Source of the DNA: Desulfosporosinus sp. OT
Lineage (GTDB): Bacteria > Bacillota > Desulfitobacteriia > Desulfitobacteriales > Desulfitobacteriaceae
NCBI RefSeq assembly: GCF_000224515.1
Contig: NZ_AGAF01000014.1
Span: forward strand, 1 to 38,986
DNA: 38,986 bases
Direction of reading: 5' to 3'
Shown here: positions 9,312 to 18,240 of the stretch, piece by piece
Position numbering within the stretch: the first letter of the stretch is position 1
Layout of the letters: each line of letters begins with the position of its first letter
Notes under the pieces: model-generated
Told to the model about the DNA's origin: nothing
What the model saw: only the letters and a program-made list of their open reading frames with translations
Databases searched by the model: none
Translations under genes and position numbers: made by a program

Positions 9312-10043
9312 TTATAGCTCTAAATCTAAATCGGCCTTAAGTTCATCTTGTGCCAAAGAATTGACACAAGCCATCGCACAGGCAGAAAACTGCGCTTCAG
9401 GGCTGATTGCATCTGATAATCTTCGCAAACAGGCTTTTCTGCTAATATCACCTGTGCTATACTCGGCGAGCGTTCTAGAAATATCTTCCCATAATCTAGC
9501 CCTTGCAGATTTGATGGATTGTTCGCTCAAATTGTACAGCGTTTTCGATATTTCTACACGTTTGATATCAATTGGTTCATTAGACGCGCAGAGCACATCT
9601 CCTCCGAAAAAAGTCAGCACATTCACATCATCTTGCTTACAAGGATCAAGCAAGAGCGGCTGTTCATCTTCTGAACCACCCCGAGTTAAATAGGGGCTAC
9701 CCTCTTGTAAGGGGAAATAACATCCTTTTCCACCTTCACCTGTAACTCGGTTTGCATAAATACAACATGCCCGGTAATTCGCTTCATCATTTGCAAGCCA
9801 GCTATATCCCGTATGCTGCAAGGGTTCATTATATGGGTTATCTTGAAACCGTCTGACCTCTGCTTTCGGCCGGAAGTGGTCGATATGTACATCCTGTCCC
9901 AGCAACTTGATTTCTGTGTACCAGCATTTCCCGTAAAAAAGCTCTTTGAAGTCCTCACGAAGCTGTTCATTTTTCCAGAGCTCTGTTCTATCTCCCCAAC
10001 TAGATCGTTTTTGCAGCAATTCTGTCGTATCTAAATATCTCAT
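9312..10043 (-). CDS. ptuB: HNH endonuclease, Septu PtuB-like
   Basis: This is a 243-aa HNH nuclease. The beta-beta-alpha metal finger shows as GKCWYTE (about residues 38-44) and HIDHFRPK (53-60). It is followed by the WLANDEANYRACC and GCYFPL segments usual in the TIGR02646/PtuB group. The start ATG overlaps the stop of the ATPase reading frame by 4 nt (ATGA), so the ATPase and nuclease are made together as in Septu, where PtuA (ATPase) and PtuB (HNH) form a complex. The catalytic histidine and aspartate positions are intact. The symbol is given because both family features and the ATPase partner are present; function still depends on whether the split partner works. Confidence 0.75.
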   Translation of the reverse strand: MRYLDTTELLQKRSSWGDRTELWKNEQLREDFKELFYGKCWYTEIKLLGQDVHIDHFRPKAEVRRFQDNPYNEPLQHTGYSWLANDEANYRACCIYANRVTGEGGKGCYFPLQEGSPYLTRGGSEDEQPLLLDPCKQDDVNVLTFFGGDVLCASNEPIDIKRVEISKTLYNLSEQSIKSARARLWEDISRTLAEYSTGDISRKACLRRLSDAISPEAQFSACAMACVNSLAQDELKADLDLEL

Positions 10044-11095
10044 TCTCTGTCCTCGTATAATGCCTGAATAATTTCTTTGATTTTTTCTCTTCTTTGCTCG
10101 ATTTCATCAAAGGAGAGGTATTCTTTTGAGTAAAACTCCGAGTTGCGGAACTCCTTGATAAAATCGTCATATAAAAAATCAATGGTATTGTAGGAAATCG
10201 GCAGGGACCCCAGTTCAGCAGTCAATTCCCTGAGATGCGTTTTTTCCTCCTCCGTAATCTCCTTGTTAATCAGTCTAATGTATAACTGCTGCCGCTCTAT
10301 ATACTTCTGGGATGTCTCTTGGTCATAAGAAGTTTGCAAGCCATAGTATTCGCTTTGCAGCAGACCATCGATTCCCATTCCTTTGGTCTCTTCTGTGGGC
10401 TCGTAAACCTTCGTGAAGAAAAAACCATTGTCCTCAATTAACGCAACGTTGTAAGCAAAAATCCGAATAAACCTTTTATCCACCCCGTTAATGACCAGTG
10501 GATCATGTGTGGCAATCAGCACTTGAGTATTGATTGCAGCATCTAACGAACCATCTATCGTTGCTTTAAGTTCGTATTTCCATTTTGGATTCATGTGGGC
10601 ATCCGGCTCGTCCATCAAAACAAGACAGTCCTCATCCTTGCAGACGCCAAGCATCCCCAAGACCTTTATGAGTTGCCGTTGACCTTCGCTCATTTCATCA
10701 ACGCTTACCCTGCTCTCGCCGTGTTTTACATAGACTTTATACTTTGCCGAGAACAAGGAGGCAAGCTTCTCGAAAAAATTATAGATTGAGATGGAATCCA
10801 GTCCAAGTTCTTCAAGTTTTGTTAGGCTAAAAAACGCCTTATCACCAGTGGAATATTGAAATCCACGTGAAAATACATCAACAAAATGCAGATCGATAAA
10901 GTCAATCGCAAGAACTAATTCTTTTGGCATCTGTACCGTGTCCATATCATTTGCAGGGAAGAACTCCTTAATTTTGCGCAGGTCAACTTCAACATCGACA
11001 TTTTCAACCGCAGAAAAATTACAGTTTTTAAGCAGATGGCGCTTTTCAAAGGAGTCCGTACCGGCCAATATAGCACAAAGGAAGACATGCGTCAT
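10040..11095 (-). CDS. ptuA: PtuA-like ABC ATPase, C-terminal part (second frame)
   Basis: This 351-aa frame carries the second half of an ABC/RecF-like ATPase: signature DEMSEGQRQL (about residues 131-140), Walker B LVLMDEPDAHMNP (about 159-171) and switch IATHDPLVI. It lacks a Walker A. The missing P-loop lies in the frame immediately upstream (11092-11631). The apparent start ATG sits inside the stop of that frame (ATATGACG). Together they would make an ordinary 530-aa PtuA-type ATPase. The C-terminal 130 residues are charged and helical. Either a single-base frameshift split one gene or the halves are made separately by coupled reinitiation; the first is more likely because functional ABC ATPases are rarely cut between Walker A and the signature. 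Confidence 0.75.
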   Translation of the reverse strand: MTHVFLCAILAGTDSFEKRHLLKNCNFSAVENVDVEVDLRKIKEFFPANDMDTVQMPKELVLAIDFIDLHFVDVFSRGFQYSTGDKAFFSLTKLEELGLDSISIYNFFEKLASLFSAKYKVYVKHGESRVSVDEMSEGQRQLIKVLGMLGVCKDEDCLVLMDEPDAHMNPKWKYELKATIDGSLDAAINTQVLIATHDPLVINGVDKRFIRIFAYNVALIEDNGFFFTKVYEPTEETKGMGIDGLLQSEYYGLQTSYDQETSQKYIERQQLYIRLINKEITEEEKTHLRELTAELGSLPISYNTIDFLYDDFIKEFRNSEFYSKEYLSFDEIEQRREKIKEIIQALYEDRE

Positions 11096-11631
11096 ATCAT
11101 CAGTGCAGTAGTTATATTACGCCGTGGAAATTCAGGCCTGATATTCTCTTCAGGGCTGTTGATCGTTGAAAGGTAGCTCTGTAGCTCTTTACGGCAGTTT
11201 CGCAGATATCCCCGCTCCATACGGTGAAACAGCGGAAAAAGACCATCATTGTAACCGGAATAATAGGCCACCACACGTTTTGGGAAGATAGATCGACCGT
11301 CGTTCAACAGTTGGGAACGAATCGCTACCATTTTTCCGACATATCCATTCATTGGTTCTGTGTAAACCTGGTAGTAATGATCGTGTTGTGATATGGAGAT
11401 ATTCTGTCCTGCAAACTGGTATTCCAGCTCATAATTATAATCAATCGTTTTCTCCACTGCATCAGAGTCAAACGACATGGTGATTTGAGTGATCACCTTC
11501 AGCATAGTTGATTTTCCCGTGCCGTTTTCACCGACAAGAATTGTGGAGCTCCCGCCGTCAACCACTGTAAAGCGAACAGAAAAATCGACAAGGCATCGAT
11601 GGTTATCTACAATCAGCTTTTTAATTTGCAT
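11092..11631 (-). CDS. ptuA: PtuA-like ABC ATPase, N-terminal part with Walker A (first frame)
   Basis: This 179-aa frame opens with MQIKKLIVDNHRCLVDFSV, a classic RecF/ABC N-terminus, and a Walker A GENGTGKST at residues 34-42. It then continues through the Q-loop region until TGA at 11092-11094. The ribosome binding site is GAGGTGA directly before ATG 11631, inside the tail of hsdS, so it is the next gene of the hsd operon. It cannot form a nucleotide-binding domain alone: signature and Walker B are in the overlapping downstream frame. The last residues (ITTALMI) read naturally into THVFLCAILAG in the next frame, which supports a frameshift at 11092-11096. Confidence 0.75.
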   Translation of the reverse strand: MQIKKLIVDNHRCLVDFSVRFTVVDGGSSTILVGENGTGKSTMLKVITQITMSFDSDAVEKTIDYNYELEYQFAGQNISISQHDHYYQVYTEPMNGYVGKMVAIRSQLLNDGRSIFPKRVVAYYSGYNDGLFPLFHRMERGYLRNCRKELQSYLSTINSPEENIRPEFPRRNITTALMI

Positions 11632-11635
11632 GGTA

Positions 11636-13285
11636 TCACCTCACACAGCCATATTCTCCATCGCTTTGCTTTTGAATCAGCCCTTTACTCTCCAGATGCC
11701 GAAGTGCCTCGATTACATCTAGATCCTTTTTACTGATGGATGCAATCTCTCGCATATTGGATGGGCCATTCTTTTGAAGCAGCAAATAGATATCTCGTTC
11801 CAGTTTGGAAGAAAGCTGTGAGTGGACTTGATCCGAAAGGACAATGGTAGGCGCCCTTTTCTTCTTGGGTGTTTGTTCCTTTTCATTCGCCTGCTGTGCA
11901 AGGCACTGCTTTAGTAACTCCAATGCACTTTCTTCAGTGGGGTCATTTGTTCCCAACTCACCGCGGAAGGCGCGGGCGAGGATAGATTTTTTGATAAGGT
12001 CTATTTGGCCCAGCATATCGGTACACGCGTCCTTGGCCTGTTGTTCTTTGGCAAAGAGGTCATCCAGAATGTAGACGATTTCTTGTTGTTCTGGAGTAGT
12101 AGGAACTACGACAGGAGTATTCGCAACTACCTTTTGGTTGATTTTTGGCATATTTCCTGCGGTACCCGTTGCATTATTTCTAAAATACTGAAGTACTGCA
12201 TCTGTTTTCAGTAAGTATGCAATAAACTTTGATAATGCTCTGAAGTTCACTTGCAGTTTCATCATCAAGTCTGGATATATGAATTCATGCTTTTTACCTG
12301 TAAAAATCGCAGATGTCCCTACTTTTTCAAGCGAATTTGCTCTTTGGATAAGAATATCGCCAGGGTTGAGCCACAAATGTGAATCATTTGGGACTTCTTC
12401 ATCAATGTATTTGAAATACTCTGGTAAGAAAACTCCAGATGTAGTTGCAGACAGTGTCATACTTTTCACTTTGGTTGGATGGTTTACAGGTGTAGGTGAA
12501 TAACCATTCCTGGGTTTTTGAATCAAGTACTCAATAAGCGCTCCAGCTTTCCATGTCTCCATTCCCACGCCGTGTTTTTCCCGCCACTTAGCGGTAAGTT
12601 CACCAGTGAAAGCTTTGTAGAGGATGGCGGCTTTACGGGTTTCAAAGCTGTCCAGCACCGACTGTACTTTTTCTTTGGCCTCGTCCAGCTTGGAAAACAG
12701 GCTCTCGATGCGGTTCACAATCCGTTGCTGTTCGGCCAGCGGCGGGAGGGGAAAACCATGTTGACCTAAAAATTCTTTAGAAACACGCTGTTGCCCGACG
12801 GCACCAGACATATTTTGTTTGGCTTCATCGCGAAATGCTGGATTTCTTAAAAAGTAATATAATAACTTTTTATTTATAGCATTTGAAGGACGTAAAACAA
12901 AAAACTCTGTCGACCCATAGCCAAATTTATTTTCCAAATTTTCTGCAATGGCGGCTTTGCCATTTTCCATACAAGGAGTGATCTTAGCAAAAATAACATC
13001 GCCCTCGCGAAATGATGTAAATCCTTTGACGACACTTTTAGCAGGCCTAATTTCTGGTGTTTCAATGGAACCAGATACCTCCGATACAGCCGCCATTGGG
13101 ACAAATGTAATCTTTGTTTCTAAATCTTTTGGCTGCTGTTTAGGTGGATTCAATTCAGATATTATGCCAGCCCTCGACCACACCCAATTCTCCGGCACCT
13201 TATAGGGCTGCTCCCAGTCCGGAACCAGAGCCTTTTTCAAACGTTCCTCCAAGGTGAGGGCGGTTTGTTTTTCCGCTCTCGCCAT
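11636..13285 (-). CDS. hsdS: Type I restriction-modification specificity subunit HsdS with C-terminal winged-helix-like tail
   Basis: This 549-aa protein has two target-recognition halves. The first runs from VPENWVWSRAG and ends in the conserved LPPLAEQQRIVNRIESLFSK helix; the second starts near GMETWKAGALIEYL and ends in PEQQEIVYILDDLFAKEQQA. Beyond the second spacer helix is an unusual 100-residue extension: a basic linker (EQTPKKKRAP) and a small winged-helix-like domain containing GPSNMREIASISKKDLDVIEA. The start is ATG 13285, which overlaps the hsdM stop (TGATG) with GGAGGTG upstream; a longer frame to 13366 overlaps hsdM and lacks a ribosome binding site. HsdS sets the bipartite recognition sequence of the complex. 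Confidence 0.9.
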   Translation of the reverse strand: MARAEKQTALTLEERLKKALVPDWEQPYKVPENWVWSRAGIISELNPPKQQPKDLETKITFVPMAAVSEVSGSIETPEIRPAKSVVKGFTSFREGDVIFAKITPCMENGKAAIAENLENKFGYGSTEFFVLRPSNAINKKLLYYFLRNPAFRDEAKQNMSGAVGQQRVSKEFLGQHGFPLPPLAEQQRIVNRIESLFSKLDEAKEKVQSVLDSFETRKAAILYKAFTGELTAKWREKHGVGMETWKAGALIEYLIQKPRNGYSPTPVNHPTKVKSMTLSATTSGVFLPEYFKYIDEEVPNDSHLWLNPGDILIQRANSLEKVGTSAIFTGKKHEFIYPDLMMKLQVNFRALSKFIAYLLKTDAVLQYFRNNATGTAGNMPKINQKVVANTPVVVPTTPEQQEIVYILDDLFAKEQQAKDACTDMLGQIDLIKKSILARAFRGELGTNDPTEESALELLKQCLAQQANEKEQTPKKKRAPTIVLSDQVHSQLSSKLERDIYLLLQKNGPSNMREIASISKKDLDVIEALRHLESKGLIQKQSDGEYGCVR

Positions 13286-14733
13286 CAGTCTTGCACCTCC
13301 AGCGCGCGCAGCTCTTTCATCACGCTCATTAGCAGGCCAACCGCCTCTTCCAGCTGAGCGGCACAATCCTCGGCGCTGTCGGCAGGGTCGGGCAGATCAT
13401 TGTAATCCAAAACGGAATCGTCGCGGATGAGTCCCAAGTCAAGACTGTTGCCCTTCTCTACGATCTGCTTTCGGGTAAACACTCGCCACCGCTCATTCTG
13501 CACAGCATGGCGATCAGCGGCGGTGTAAGCGGTTTCAAAGTCCGCGAAATGCTCAGTCTTCAAGGGCGTGGTCTTACCAAAGGAAGGCATATTGGTGCGC
13601 AGATCGTAGAACCAAACCTCTTTGGTGTTGCCTTTTTCGCTCTGCCCACGGGTGAAGAACAGTACATTGGTCTTTACGCCTTGTGAATAAAAAATGCCGG
13701 TAGGTAGCCGAAGGATAGTGTGTAGATTACATTTTTCCATCAGGTCAAAGCGGATCTTCTCGCCGTCGCCGTCGGCAAAAAGCACGTTGTCCGGCAATAC
13801 CACGGCAGCCCGGGCCTCGCCATCCTCTCTTAGGCTACGGTAGATATGCTGGAGGAAGTTGAGCTGCTTGTTGCTTGTTCCATACAGAAAGTCATCTCTC
13901 CGGGCCTGTTCGCCACCTTTCTTAGTACCAAAGGGCGGGTTGGTGAGCACAACTCGGAAATTCCTCATCTGCTTGCCGAAGTTAGATAAAGTATCCCCCA
14001 GCAGGATCTCGCCGTCAATGTCGTGGAGCATGGCGTTCATCAGCGCCAATCGGTGGGCCTCATGCACCAGCTCACAGCCGGAAAAAGCCTGGGTGCGTTG
14101 GAACTCCGCCTCTTCCTGGTTGAGGGCAAAAAGGTCGTCCGTGTGCTCCTTCACATAGCGATCGGCGGCGATCATAAAACCAAAGGTTCCGCAGGCAGGG
14201 TCATTGCATCTTTCTCCGGGCTGGGGCGCTACCAGACGGGTCATCAAGTCGATAAGGACACGGGGCGTGAAATATTGGCCTGCGCCGGACTTTTTCTCGT
14301 TGGCGTTCTTCTCTAAAAGGCCTTCATACAGGTTGCCCAAGCCCTCCTCTTTGGCGGAGTACCAATCCAGGGCATCGATAGAAGTGATGATCTTCTCCAG
14401 GTTTTTCGGTTCCTCAATGTTGGAGACCGCACCCTGGTAAATTTGCTGCACACGGCCAGTACAGTTTTCGCCCAGATGGTCGAGCAAGGATTTGTAAAAC
14501 TTTTTCAATTCCACGCCCTGGCGCTTTTTCAGTTCATCCCAGCGATATTCTGCGGGGATATTGCCCCGAACATCTCCATTGCGGAGGAAAGTCTCTTCTG
14601 TGCCCGTTTCCTTAGCCATTTTCAGAAAGAGAATATAGGTCAACTCTGTGACATACTGGTGATAAGTAATGCCGTCATCCCGCAGTACATTGCAGAGATT
14701 CCAGAGCTTAGCAACGATTTCCTGATTGGTCAT
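13285..14733 (-). CDS. hsdM: Type I restriction-modification DNA methyltransferase HsdM
   Basis: This 482-aa N6-adenine methyltransferase has the HsdM N-terminal helical domain (KLWNLCNVLRDDGITYHQYV), AdoMet motif I NDPACGTFGFMIAA (near residue 172) and catalytic motif IV NPPFGTKKGG (near residue 263). In motif I the usual GTGGF appears as GTFGF, a Gly-to-Phe difference next to the cofactor site. It overlaps hsdR by 4 nt (ATGA) with GGAGGAAATATTGC before its ATG, and hsdS overlaps its stop. It methylates the site chosen by HsdS and protects host DNA. Base composition here is visibly richer in G+C than the three-gene operon to the left. Confidence 0.92.
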   Translation of the reverse strand: MTNQEIVAKLWNLCNVLRDDGITYHQYVTELTYILFLKMAKETGTEETFLRNGDVRGNIPAEYRWDELKKRQGVELKKFYKSLLDHLGENCTGRVQQIYQGAVSNIEEPKNLEKIITSIDALDWYSAKEEGLGNLYEGLLEKNANEKKSGAGQYFTPRVLIDLMTRLVAPQPGERCNDPACGTFGFMIAADRYVKEHTDDLFALNQEEAEFQRTQAFSGCELVHEAHRLALMNAMLHDIDGEILLGDTLSNFGKQMRNFRVVLTNPPFGTKKGGEQARRDDFLYGTSNKQLNFLQHIYRSLREDGEARAAVVLPDNVLFADGDGEKIRFDLMEKCNLHTILRLPTGIFYSQGVKTNVLFFTRGQSEKGNTKEVWFYDLRTNMPSFGKTTPLKTEHFADFETAYTAADRHAVQNERWRVFTRKQIVEKGNSLDLGLIRDDSVLDYNDLPDPADSAEDCAAQLEEAVGLLMSVMKELRALEVQD

Positions 14734-17700
14734 GCAATATTTCCTCCGTCTTCATACAGGTAGTCGTTCAGCTCCAGTATGATGTGATCCAGCTGATTTT
14801 TAAAGATTTTGTCCAGACGGGCAAAGCCGCCAGTGTTTTTGAAGGCACCGCTCTCAAAGGAGGAGCGATCCAGTACATTCTCTTTCATTAGATAGTTTTC
14901 AATACGGGAGAGCCAATCCAACTCCATACGGCTGAAAGAATAGGCTCGGCGCAGTTTGTTCACCGCTCGTCGGATGCGCTCTTCGTGGCTGATAAGCGTG
15001 GAACCGATGGCATAGCTTCGGACGATGCTGATGATATCGGCAGTAATGTCCGCGTTCGTCGTCTCGTTAATGGCGGTATTGAGTTGCTGCTCGGTAAAGC
15101 CTTCTCTGTCCAGCGCCATGCGCAGGCTTTTCAGGCTCTCACGGGTCAGTTCTCGCGGGCGGGTGCAGACGATGTTCAGAGCAGCAATCTCGTTCATGCT
15201 GCCGGTAACAAAAGCGGTGAATTCGTCCAGATAGTCCTGAGGCTTCTGGCCGTTGCCATAGCCACGGGTATGGTAAATCAGTTCGTCCTCTTTAACGGAG
15301 ACGACCAGTTTGCGCCGGGGGTAGAGTCCGCCTTCATTAAGCATCTGGAAGAGTTCCCGACTATTCAGCAAGCGCTGACGGGCTTCTTGAATCGGCAGGG
15401 AACGGATGTCCGCGATAAACTCCGTGGGGGTCTGGCCGCCGGATAGGTAGGCAAAGTTCTCCTGCACTTGAGCGGTCAGATTCCGCTTTTTGCGCTGGAG
15501 TTTGGCCAGGAGCATGTCCATCTGATAGGCGATCTGCTCCTCGGTGGGCAGCATTTCAAGTCCGTCCAGCAGGTCAGTTAAGGTTGCGTAGGGATTGGCC
15601 ACCACCGGCTTCATCGTGCTAACGGGTTCCAGTGACTCATAAACACCCACTGGATCATAAATCTCAAAGTGAGTCTTGTTGAATTTATCGCACAGACGGG
15701 TGGCACGACCCAGCATCTGTTCAAACAGTATGCGCGACTTCACCCGGCGCAGGAAAATCAAGGTGTCGATTTCAGGCACATCCACACCGGTCGTCAGCAG
15801 GTCGACCGTCACGGCTACTGTGGGATAACGCTCGTTTTTAAACCGCTTGATGGCCTCCATGACCTTTTTCGGATTGCCGCCGCCAACGCTGCCTGTTATT
15901 TTCAGGACGGCATCGTTATCCACGCCCAGATCGCCAAAAATTTCTTTGAGGATTTTTACAATTAAATCCGCGTGCTGGTCACTCGCGGCGTAAATCAGGG
16001 TTTTTCCCGGTCCCTCGGGATTGATATTTTGAGCAATTTCCATTAAAACCGTGCGATTGAAGGCCTCGGTGATCACCTGACGGTTAAACTTGTCTACGTC
16101 AAAGTGAAGTTCATCTGCCAACTCGTCACTGTTGGTGATCTCCCCGGTAACCGGGTCGCAAATCGCGACGGTTTCCCCCCTATCGTAGTGGATGCCCTCT
16201 TTGCCCAGTTTGGTCCCAATATTGTGAGGAGCGTCATGATCGACCAGGAAACCATCAATGACGGCTTCCCGATAGGAATAATTAAACACAGGCTTGCCGA
16301 AAATCTCAGTAGTATGCAAAGCCGGTGTGGCTGTCAGGGCAACTTTTACCGCATCGAAATACTCGATCACCGTGCGGTACTTGCTCTGAAAATCGGTCTG
16401 ATCCCGGTAGATCAGTTCATCTTCGCCCATTTCCTTATCCAACGTATAGCCGCGGTGGGCCTCGTCGATCACAATCAAATCATAGTCGGTGACAGCAGGC
16501 ATCGTATCCTCTTCATTATAAAGGATGCGTTTAACTAAGCTCTGTACGGTAGCCACATGAATTTTTGTTTCCCGGTCGATTTCCTTGTCATCCAGTTCTT
16601 TAATATTATAAATTTCCTCCAAGGTCATCAAATCTTCGATTTTGACTTCTTTAAAGACGTCCTGGGCCTGTTCACCCAGAGCAGTGCGATCCACCAAAAA
16701 CAAGATTCGTTTGAAACGCCTGGCTTTAAGGAAACGGTAAATCATGCCCAGCACAGTGCGAGTCTTACCCGTGCCGGTAGCCATGGAAAGCAGAGCTGTA
16801 GGATTACCGCCCTGAATGGCCTGCTCCGCCGCTTCAATAGCGCGAATTTGATACTCACGCAGATTCAGTCCGTCTTTGTCGCGGAGTAAATCGAAAGAAG
16901 TATCTTTCAACTTCTGGTCCGCAGCGGCCATGTCTTGTTCCAGCAACTCCAGCAAACCCGCAGGACTCATCCACCCTTGGAGCGCCTTGGGTACATTGGC
17001 TGAGTCCCGCAGATCCAAAAACCAGATGCCGGATTTCGTTTCCAACTGTTTTAAGTAGGGGCGGCCATTGGTCGCAAAGGTAAAAGGGACTTTGTAATTG
17101 CCCCAAGCTCCCATCTGATATTTCGTGTGCTCAGATTTGATCGTCTTGGCATAGTCCTTACACTGGTAATCAATTACAGCGGAAATATCCTTATACTCAG
17201 CCTTGGCCTCAATGACGCTTACCAGCTTTAGCCCGACAAACAGAGCATAATCAGCCTTGCCGAAATTGCTCACGGTGGAATCCGTGGGCCATTCAGCAAT
17301 AGCAAGATTACGCCCCTTCTCCGGACGGGTGCCTTTGGAGTATCTGAGGTTGACGGTATCAGCTCGCCATCCTACCTTTCGTAGCTGTTCGTCAATGAGA
17401 TAGCGGGTTTCTGCCTCGCTGTGCTTCATTTGACCTGCAGCGGTGGCCGCTCGGTTTACGCGGGCGGACTTGGTCACAACAGCAACTTTGGGGGCAGCTT
17501 TCAGGCCAAGCAGGCGCTGAATTTCCGCCTCTTTCTCCTGAAGTAGAGCTTCGTAATCCTGCTGAGTACTATAATCCTCTGGAAGAACATAATCCTTAGG
17601 AAGATAATCCCAGTCACCATAGGTCTGTTCAAACCAGACTGCGAGGCTGTGCGTCATCTTAAGCAGAGTTTTACAGTCTTCAAAAGAGTCATAGTTTGCA

Positions 17701-17987
17701 TGGACAGCCTTATTCCTTGCCGTCCGCAAAGCATAGAGAATGTCATCAATATCTTTAGGGATGAGTCCCTCTTTCTTCAATAGCTTGATGCGGTTGGCGT
17801 GCGTATTATCATAGGAAGGCTCGGGAATATGGTCCATCTGCATCATCTGGTGGATAATTGTTTCACCAATCATCCCCAGCTTAAGCAGGCAGGAGTTGGA
17901 ATCGGAATACAGATAGTTCTCTGCGGTTTCGCCTAATTGTGCTAGGATAGGAAAGTTTTTCTTCAAAAACTCAAAGTTACTTTTCAC
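14730..17987 (-). CDS. hsdR: Type I restriction-modification endonuclease/translocase subunit HsdR
   Basis: The first 150 residues are a DUF4145 domain (IGETIIHQMMQM and ALRTARNKAVHANY). A PD-(D/E)xK nuclease follows (ADYALFVG, SVIEAKAEY, then DYQCKDYAKT). The SF2 motor has Walker A SMATGTGKTRT, DEAH box VIDEAHRGYT and motif VI QMLGRATRLCD. An EcoEI-type C-terminal helical domain closes the protein. I prefer GTG 17987 (1085 aa): CAAAGGAGG lies 9 nt upstream, and the frame reads VKSNFEFLKKNFP. The longer frame to ATG 18041 overlaps the broken HTH gene and has no ribosome binding site. HsdR translocates and cuts unmodified DNA. All catalytic motifs look intact. Confidence 0.9.
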   Translation of the reverse strand: MKSNFEFLKKNFPILAQLGETAENYLYSDSNSCLLKLGMIGETIIHQMMQMDHIPEPSYDNTHANRIKLLKKEGLIPKDIDDILYALRTARNKAVHANYDSFEDCKTLLKMTHSLAVWFEQTYGDWDYLPKDYVLPEDYSTQQDYEALLQEKEAEIQRLLGLKAAPKVAVVTKSARVNRAATAAGQMKHSEAETRYLIDEQLRKVGWRADTVNLRYSKGTRPEKGRNLAIAEWPTDSTVSNFGKADYALFVGLKLVSVIEAKAEYKDISAVIDYQCKDYAKTIKSEHTKYQMGAWGNYKVPFTFATNGRPYLKQLETKSGIWFLDLRDSANVPKALQGWMSPAGLLELLEQDMAAADQKLKDTSFDLLRDKDGLNLREYQIRAIEAAEQAIQGGNPTALLSMATGTGKTRTVLGMIYRFLKARRFKRILFLVDRTALGEQAQDVFKEVKIEDLMTLEEIYNIKELDDKEIDRETKIHVATVQSLVKRILYNEEDTMPAVTDYDLIVIDEAHRGYTLDKEMGEDELIYRDQTDFQSKYRTVIEYFDAVKVALTATPALHTTEIFGKPVFNYSYREAVIDGFLVDHDAPHNIGTKLGKEGIHYDRGETVAICDPVTGEITNSDELADELHFDVDKFNRQVITEAFNRTVLMEIAQNINPEGPGKTLIYAASDQHADLIVKILKEIFGDLGVDNDAVLKITGSVGGGNPKKVMEAIKRFKNERYPTVAVTVDLLTTGVDVPEIDTLIFLRRVKSRILFEQMLGRATRLCDKFNKTHFEIYDPVGVYESLEPVSTMKPVVANPYATLTDLLDGLEMLPTEEQIAYQMDMLLAKLQRKKRNLTAQVQENFAYLSGGQTPTEFIADIRSLPIQEARQRLLNSRELFQMLNEGGLYPRRKLVVSVKEDELIYHTRGYGNGQKPQDYLDEFTAFVTGSMNEIAALNIVCTRPRELTRESLKSLRMALDREGFTEQQLNTAINETTNADITADIISIVRSYAIGSTLISHEERIRRAVNKLRRAYSFSRMELDWLSRIENYLMKENVLDRSSFESGAFKNTGGFARLDKIFKNQLDHIILELNDYLYEDGGNIA

Positions 17988-18171
17988 CTTCTCTATCCTC
18001 CTTTGATCTGCGGTATCGACCATCAGTCGTTTTTTCTGCATCTTTTGGGATCTCCCATACGTTCCCCAACCGAGTTACTCCGTAGATTTTTTCCTGTTCG
18101 CTAAGATTCTAGACATGTCGGGTAGGCAGATCCCAGCGTTATGCAATCTCTTTTGTCGTAACATATTCCAT
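17977..18171 (-). pseudogene. Small helix-turn-helix gene upstream of hsdR, two in-frame stops
   Basis: The frame reads MEYVTTKEIA-stop-RWDLPTRHV-stop-ILSEQEKIYG, then VTRLGNVWEIPKDAEKTTD and ends at TAA 17977. It matches the small excisionase/MerR-like HTH proteins that begin MEYV-K-AA-WG and end in W-IPKDAEKP, often placed directly before restriction genes. Both internal stops sit where glutamine is plausible (CAA to TAA, CAG to TAG). The reading frame otherwise holds to the end, so loss seems recent. Its own stop overlaps the GTG start of hsdR, so hsdR was once translationally coupled to it. An in-frame ATG at 18210 could extend it. Confidence 0.75.
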
Positions 18172-18211
18172 CCCAAAGAACGCCCATTGCACAATGATTT
18201 CATTTATCATA

Positions 18212-18240
18212 ATCATATTTTACTTTTGCGAACAGTGCAA
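18212..18240 (-). promoter_or_regulatory. Candidate promoter of the hsd operon
   Basis: On the minus strand TTGCAC (18235-18240) and TATGAT (18212-18217) are separated by exactly 17 bases. The -35 is weak (only TTG matches well), while the -10 matches five of six positions. A short ATGAT/ATCAT inverted repeat lies just downstream, at 18194-18210, where an operator for the HTH protein might sit. Nothing else upstream of hsdR looks better. Confidence 0.35.

Noticed and set aside
14443-15446. Long plus-strand frames inside hsdM and hsdR (up to 153 aa)
   Set aside because: They are antisense shadows of strongly conserved hsd genes in G+C-richer sequence, without ribosome binding sites.
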